DNA from: JBAYNS01 sp041678625 | GTDB lineage: Bacteria; Patescibacteriota; Gracilibacteria; Peribacterales; Peribacteraceae | Assembly (NCBI GenBank): GCA_041678625.1 | Contig: JBAYNS010000077.1 | Coordinates: 1-5,949 of the forward strand | Reading direction: 5' to 3' | Length of the DNA: 5,949 nucleotides | Shown: positions 5,374 through 5,949 of the stretch, piece after piece | Position numbering within the stretch: position 1 is the stretch's first letter | Layout: every line of letters begins with the position of its first letter | Program-made: the position numbers and the translations under genes | The notes under the pieces: generated by a model | The model's input: only the letters and a program-made list of their open reading frames with translations | Told to the model about the DNA's origin: nothing | The model's database searches: none

Positions 5374-5949
5374 ATGTCCCCTTTCCCACCACTCACCGTA
5401 TTCGATGTCGAGACGACCGGTCTGGACCCGCGTAGAGGACATCGCATTATAGAAATCGCCGGCGTGCGCGTGGAGAATGGCATTATTCAGGAGGAGCATG
5501 CTTTTGTGAGTTTGGTAAATCCGGAACGTCCCATTCCGCCGGAAGCGGCACAAATCAACCATATCCGCGAAGAGGATGTTCAGAAAGCTCCGACTATTGA
5601 TCAGGTGCTGCCGCAGTTCCTGAGCTTTGCCAGCGGATCCATGCTGGTTGCGCATAACGCGGATTTTGATATGGGATTTCTCCTGCGGGAAAAAGAGCTC
5701 TGCTGGGGATATGTGGAGCTCCCCGAATGCCTCTGTACCATGCGCTTGAGTCAGGCAGTGTACCCCCACGAATTCCGCCACAGTCTGGATGTTGTGAGTC
5801 AGAGATTGGGTTTGGAACTTCCGAAAGAGCGACATCGCGCGCTCCCTGATGTTGTGCTAACCGCCAAGGCCCTGCTCATCATGATACAAACAGGCAAAAT
5901 TACCTCTGTAGATCAATTGCGCGAGAAGGCGAGCATCCGGCAAATGGTA
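5374..5949 (+). CDS. DnaQ-like DEDDh 3'-5' exonuclease (3' end missing)
   Basis: The visible 192 codons start at an ATG and run off the window with no stop. The protein has the complete DEDDh exonuclease set: Asp11 and Glu13 in VFDVETTGLD, Asp97 in AHNADFDMGFL, and His154 with Asp159 in HRALPDV. The conserved PIPPEAAQINHI segment is also present. These residues bind two metal ions and remove nucleotides from DNA 3' ends. The family includes the proofreading epsilon subunit of DNA polymerase III, stand-alone epsilon-like exonucleases, and N-terminal domains of larger proteins (UvrC-like nuclease or helicase fusions). The missing end decides among these, so I give no gene symbol. The domain starts at the N-terminus with only about eight residues before the first motif, which supports the chosen ATG. 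It is divergent from nth with a 135-bp gap. A TATAGT box ends 8 nt before the ATG and no Shine-Dalgarno sequence is seen. Confidence 0.93.
   Translation, partial: MSPFPPLTVFDVETTGLDPRRGHRIIEIAGVRVENGIIQEEHAFVSLVNPERPIPPEAAQINHIREEDVQKAPTIDQVLPQFLSFASGSMLVAHNADFDMGFLLREKELCWGYVELPECLCTMRLSQAVYPHEFRHSLDVVSQRLGLELPKERHRALPDVVLTAKALLIMIQTGKITSVDQLREKASIRQMV

Noticed and set aside
5326..5835. 169-codon open frame on the minus strand
   Set aside because: It lies antisense to the exonuclease gene, whose catalytic motifs are complete on the plus strand; the minus frame shows no recognisable motif.

Overview
The window is 5,949 bp of dense bacterial DNA of moderate GC content. It holds seven protein-coding genes, two of them cut by the window edges, and no rRNA, tRNA or CRISPR array. 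UGA is used as a normal stop (folA, nth). Several features fit a small-genome bacterium of the Patescibacteria/CPR type, possibly a Peregrinibacteria-like lineage: a SecD carrying a peptidyl-prolyl isomerase domain, starts without clear Shine-Dalgarno sequences but with -10-like boxes only a few bases upstream, and a free-standing four-helix-bundle (23S rRNA intervening-sequence type) gene. This placement is inference, because no phylogenetic marker is present.

Layout, left to right. (1) Positions 2-1810, plus strand: the 3' part of a secD-like gene. The visible product has a probable degenerate isomerase segment, a well-conserved parvulin domain, the second half of the SecD extracytoplasmic P1 domain, and the five C-terminal membrane helices. 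It converges on, and overlaps by 4 bp, (2) 1807-2478, minus strand: an unrecognised 223-residue protein with an HExxH motif followed by EGHAE and a later Y-x-EG motif, possibly a small zinc metallopeptidase. (3) 2589-3077, minus: dihydrofolate reductase (folA). (4) 3144-3521, minus: a 125-residue four-helix-bundle protein, enclosed by inverted repeats at 3131-3168 and 3541-3564. (5) 3572-4471, minus: thymidylate synthase (thyA). (6) 4576-5238, minus: endonuclease III (nth). (7) 5374 to the window end, plus: a DnaQ-like DEDDh 3'-5' exonuclease, divergent from nth. The nth/exonuclease intergenic region contains a second inverted repeat built of 7-bp units.

Functional picture. ThyA and FolA are a metabolic pair: ThyA makes dTMP and oxidises methylene-tetrahydrofolate to dihydrofolate, and FolA regenerates tetrahydrofolate. 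Here the pair is split by the repeat-bounded four-helix-bundle gene, which is AT-richer (about 39% GC by hand count over 3181-3540) than most sampled stretches of its neighbours. This looks like insertion of a small mobile cassette directly behind the thyA stop codon. The nth and exonuclease genes add base-excision repair and DNA 3'-end processing. The SecD end is a separate protein-export unit; the isomerase domain would sit on the outer side of the membrane, where exported chains emerge.

The strongest items for a second look are the repeat-bounded four-helix-bundle cassette whose stop codon lies inside its own terminal repeat, the SecD-parvulin fusion, the shared heptamer construction of two unrelated repeat families, the recurring GATAAT box 3-8 nt before start codons, and the HExxH protein.
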